From positions 186,001 through 250,000 of the forward strand of contig CBDCCU010000013.1 of NCBI GenBank assembly GCA_965214955.1: 64,000 nt of DNA. The letters run 5' to 3'. Shown one piece after another: positions 62,432 through 64,000 of the stretch (position 1 is its first letter; each line of letters starts with the position of its first letter). The position numbers and the translations under genes are program-made. The notes beneath the pieces were generated by a model that did not search any database, was not told the origin of the DNA, and saw nothing but the letters and a program-made list of their open reading frames with translations. This DNA is from Aliikangiella sp965214955. GTDB lineage: Bacteria; Pseudomonadota; Gammaproteobacteria; Enterobacterales; Kangiellaceae.

Positions 62432-62797
62432 TTATTCGGCTTCTTTTTGCGCTTTCTCATCGAATAAAAAGTTTAAACTGATTGCCGCATGACGAGCATG
62501 TGGGATCACAATTGAGCCACCGACTAACATAGCAACACCAATGGCTTCGTCTATTTGTTCGCGGCTAAAGCCTAAGTTAACACAAGTTTCTAAGTGATAG
62601 TCGATGCAATCATTGCAACGAAGTACCATTGAAGCAGTAAGCCCCATAATTTCTTTGGTTTTAACAGATAATGCACCATCGCTATAGGCTTGTTTGTCGA
62701 GCGAAACAAAGCGCTTGGTGAGTAGGTTTTTAGTGTCTAAAAGACGTTCATTGCCTTGTTTTCGTTTTTCACGAAAAGCTTCAAAAGGGTGTGTCAT
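62432..62797 (-). CDS. Carboxymuconolactone decarboxylase/AhpD-like protein
   Basis: A 121-residue all-helical protein. The catalytic motif MVLRCNDCIDYHLETC has CxxC followed by His four residues on, as in AhpD-type peroxidase-reducing proteins, rather than the decarboxylase branch. MLVGGSIVIPHARHA near the C-terminus is typical. It probably works in thiol-based peroxide defence, but the partner is unknown. Its stop is 13 bp from the convergent uvrB stop; the gap 62798-62999 upstream of it shows no gene. Confidence 0.9.
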   Translation of the reverse strand: MTHPFEAFREKRKQGNERLLDTKNLLTKRFVSLDKQAYSDGALSVKTKEIMGLTASMVLRCNDCIDYHLETCVNLGFSREQIDEAIGVAMLVGGSIVIPHARHAAISLNFLFDEKAQKEAE

Positions 62798-62999
62798 TAA
62801 AAAGAACCTCTGAATAATTCAATCTTGTTGCAAATGCTAAAGGATTCTGAGTATTTCTGCTAGCTTAAGATTGAAAAATTATCGCCCGATTAAATGATAT
62901 TAAGCGAATTAAAAGAACACTAAGACGTTGGAAAAATACTAAAAACTTAGCTAGGTTTAAAAGGTGGAACTGTGTTTAGGAAAATAAGTAAGTTTATTC

Positions 63000-64000
63000 A
63001 TGATTATTGAAAAAAATATCTCACAGGTTGCTGTTGGCTCTTATATTGTTGGTATTGTTAAGCAAACTGGCAATATGGTGATAAAAAATCCAGGCTGGGT
63101 AAGAGACTTTAATGCTATTGAGCGCTTAATTCACCAAGGCGTTAAGCGTGTAGAAGTTGATACCAGTAAAAAACTCGCCGAAAAAGAACAAGCATTAACT
63201 AGTGATTTACAAGCAGAAGAAGCTTCATCATTAAATGATGCTAATAAACCAATTAAATTAGAGGGTAATTCTGAACCTCAAGTAGAGGTTAGCCAAACTA
63301 AAGGGCATAGAAAAGCAGAAACATTTGGCGAAAGGCTAATTGTTGCAAAAAAAGTATTTGAAGAAGCTAAAACCATTCAAGCTAATATTATTGATGGCAT
63401 CGCTAATAATCGTCCTGTTGATATTGAGGATGTAAGTAAGTTTGTTGATAACTCCATTTCAATGGTTTTTGAAAATCCCGATGCGCTAACTTGTGTACTA
63501 AATATTAGAAGCAAAGATGAGTATTTGTTAGAGCACTCTGTTTCGGTTTCGGTGTTAATGACTGTATTTTCAGTATATATGGGGCTTAATAAAGGCTTGG
63601 TAAAGCAATTGGCAATTGGTGGCTTTTTACACGATGTTGGTAAAGTTAAAATACCTGATCATATTTTAAATAAACCAGATAAATTAACCGATGATGAGTT
63701 TGAAATTATTAAAAAACACGCACAATATTCAAAAGATATTGTAAGTAATTTGGTTGGTATTTCTGAGAATTCTAGGGCAGTTGTGGCTAATCATCATGAA
63801 AAACTTAATGGAACTGGGTACCCGCAAGGTTTAAAAGGTGAAAGCTTATCAATGTATGATCGCATGATTTCAATATGCGATATTTTTGATGCGTTAAGCG
63901 CTGATAGAGTTTATAAGCCTGGCATTCCATTGCTTAAAGCTTTTGCCATTCTTAGAGAGTTAGCTGCAGATAATCAATTAGACAAAATATTAGTTGATAA
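63000..64000 (+). CDS. HD-GYP domain cyclic-di-GMP phosphodiesterase, truncated by window edge
   Basis: A cytoplasmic protein of at least 333 residues. An N-terminal DUF3391 domain (about 1-60, SQVAVGSYIVGI...) is followed by an acidic linker and an HD-GYP domain from about 155: the HD pair is in GGFLHDVGKVKIPDHIL, and HHEKLNGTGYPQGLKGE carries the GYP motif and further metal His. CDIFDALSADRVYKP is also conserved. The catalytic set looks complete, so c-di-GMP hydrolysis is expected. The start is ATG 63000; its ribosome-binding site is weak. The C-terminus is beyond 64000. Confidence 0.93.
   Translation, partial: MIIEKNISQVAVGSYIVGIVKQTGNMVIKNPGWVRDFNAIERLIHQGVKRVEVDTSKKLAEKEQALTSDLQAEEASSLNDANKPIKLEGNSEPQVEVSQTKGHRKAETFGERLIVAKKVFEEAKTIQANIIDGIANNRPVDIEDVSKFVDNSISMVFENPDALTCVLNIRSKDEYLLEHSVSVSVLMTVFSVYMGLNKGLVKQLAIGGFLHDVGKVKIPDHILNKPDKLTDDEFEIIKKHAQYSKDIVSNLVGISENSRAVVANHHEKLNGTGYPQGLKGESLSMYDRMISICDIFDALSADRVYKPGIPLLKAFAILRELAADNQLDKILVD

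Overview
The window is AT-rich chromosomal DNA from a gammaproteobacterium, probably a marine or aquatic member of the Alteromonadales/Oceanospirillales type; I cannot name the genus. The basis is housekeeping synteny: bamD/rluD/pgeF/clpB, map-glnD-dapD-yffB-dapE, recA-recX-alaS-csrA-tRNA-Ser-tRNA-Arg and a complete ccmABCDEFGHI operon. Small gammaproteobacterial families (DUF2897, DUF2835, DUF2799, SlyX) and a ~1,620-residue NAD-glutamate dehydrogenase fit the same picture.

Layout. 1-8.4 kb: nadE (3' end cut by the window edge), glnB, bamD, rluD, pgeF, an acyltransferase, clpB with a sigma-32-type promoter, and galE. 8.5-16.5 kb: an accessory region starting directly after a tRNA-Val(GAC). 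It holds two periodic repeat blocks (3 x 11 bp and 3 x 19 bp), a tiny membrane protein, a Y-family DNA polymerase paired with a short SRAP-like protein, and a three-gene cassette of unknown role with a divergent sigma-70-family factor. In that cassette two consecutive ribosome-binding sites lie in inverted repeats. A REP-type (Y1/HUH) transposase unit follows; its 3' end is interrupted by an IS30 element, and a gene remnant and an unknown membrane protein come next. 16.5-26.7 kb: rlmG, a lone receiver domain, DUF2897, an M15 peptidase, dapE, yffB, dapD, glnD, map (all minus except the receiver) and a DadA/PuuB-like flavoprotein. 26.8-32.7 kb: the recA-to-tRNA block with a DUF4136 lipoprotein between recA and recX. 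32.8-40.7 kb: envelope genes, ending in a four-gene set (DUF1302 barrel-like protein, DUF1329 protein, YCF48-type propeller, MMPL/RND transporter) whose transporter gene carries an apparent frameshift at an A8 tract. 40.9-51.5 kb: glutamate dehydrogenase, DUF1428, slyX, a glutathione peroxidase, an M28 peptidase, an enoyl-CoA hydratase-family protein, a DASS transporter and a PilZ protein. 51.6-59.1 kb: the cytochrome c maturation operon behind a candidate FNR-type site. 59.1-64 kb: a DUF418 protein, uvrB, an AhpD-like protein and the start of an HD-GYP protein cut by the window edge.

How genes work together: GlnB and GlnD are the PII signal protein and its uridylylating enzyme, and with NadE and the glutamate dehydrogenase they link nitrogen and NAD metabolism. 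DapD and DapE belong to the succinylase lysine/diaminopimelate pathway. RecA, RecX, UvrB and the polymerase/SRAP pair are DNA-damage functions. CcmA-I assemble c-type cytochromes. The DUF1302/DUF1329/YCF48/RND set probably spans the envelope as one export or lipid-handling system. The most unusual finds are the sigma-factor cassette with hairpin-occluded ribosome-binding sites, the polymerase/SRAP pair, the two phased repeat blocks beside tRNA-Val, and the frameshifted transporter of the envelope set.
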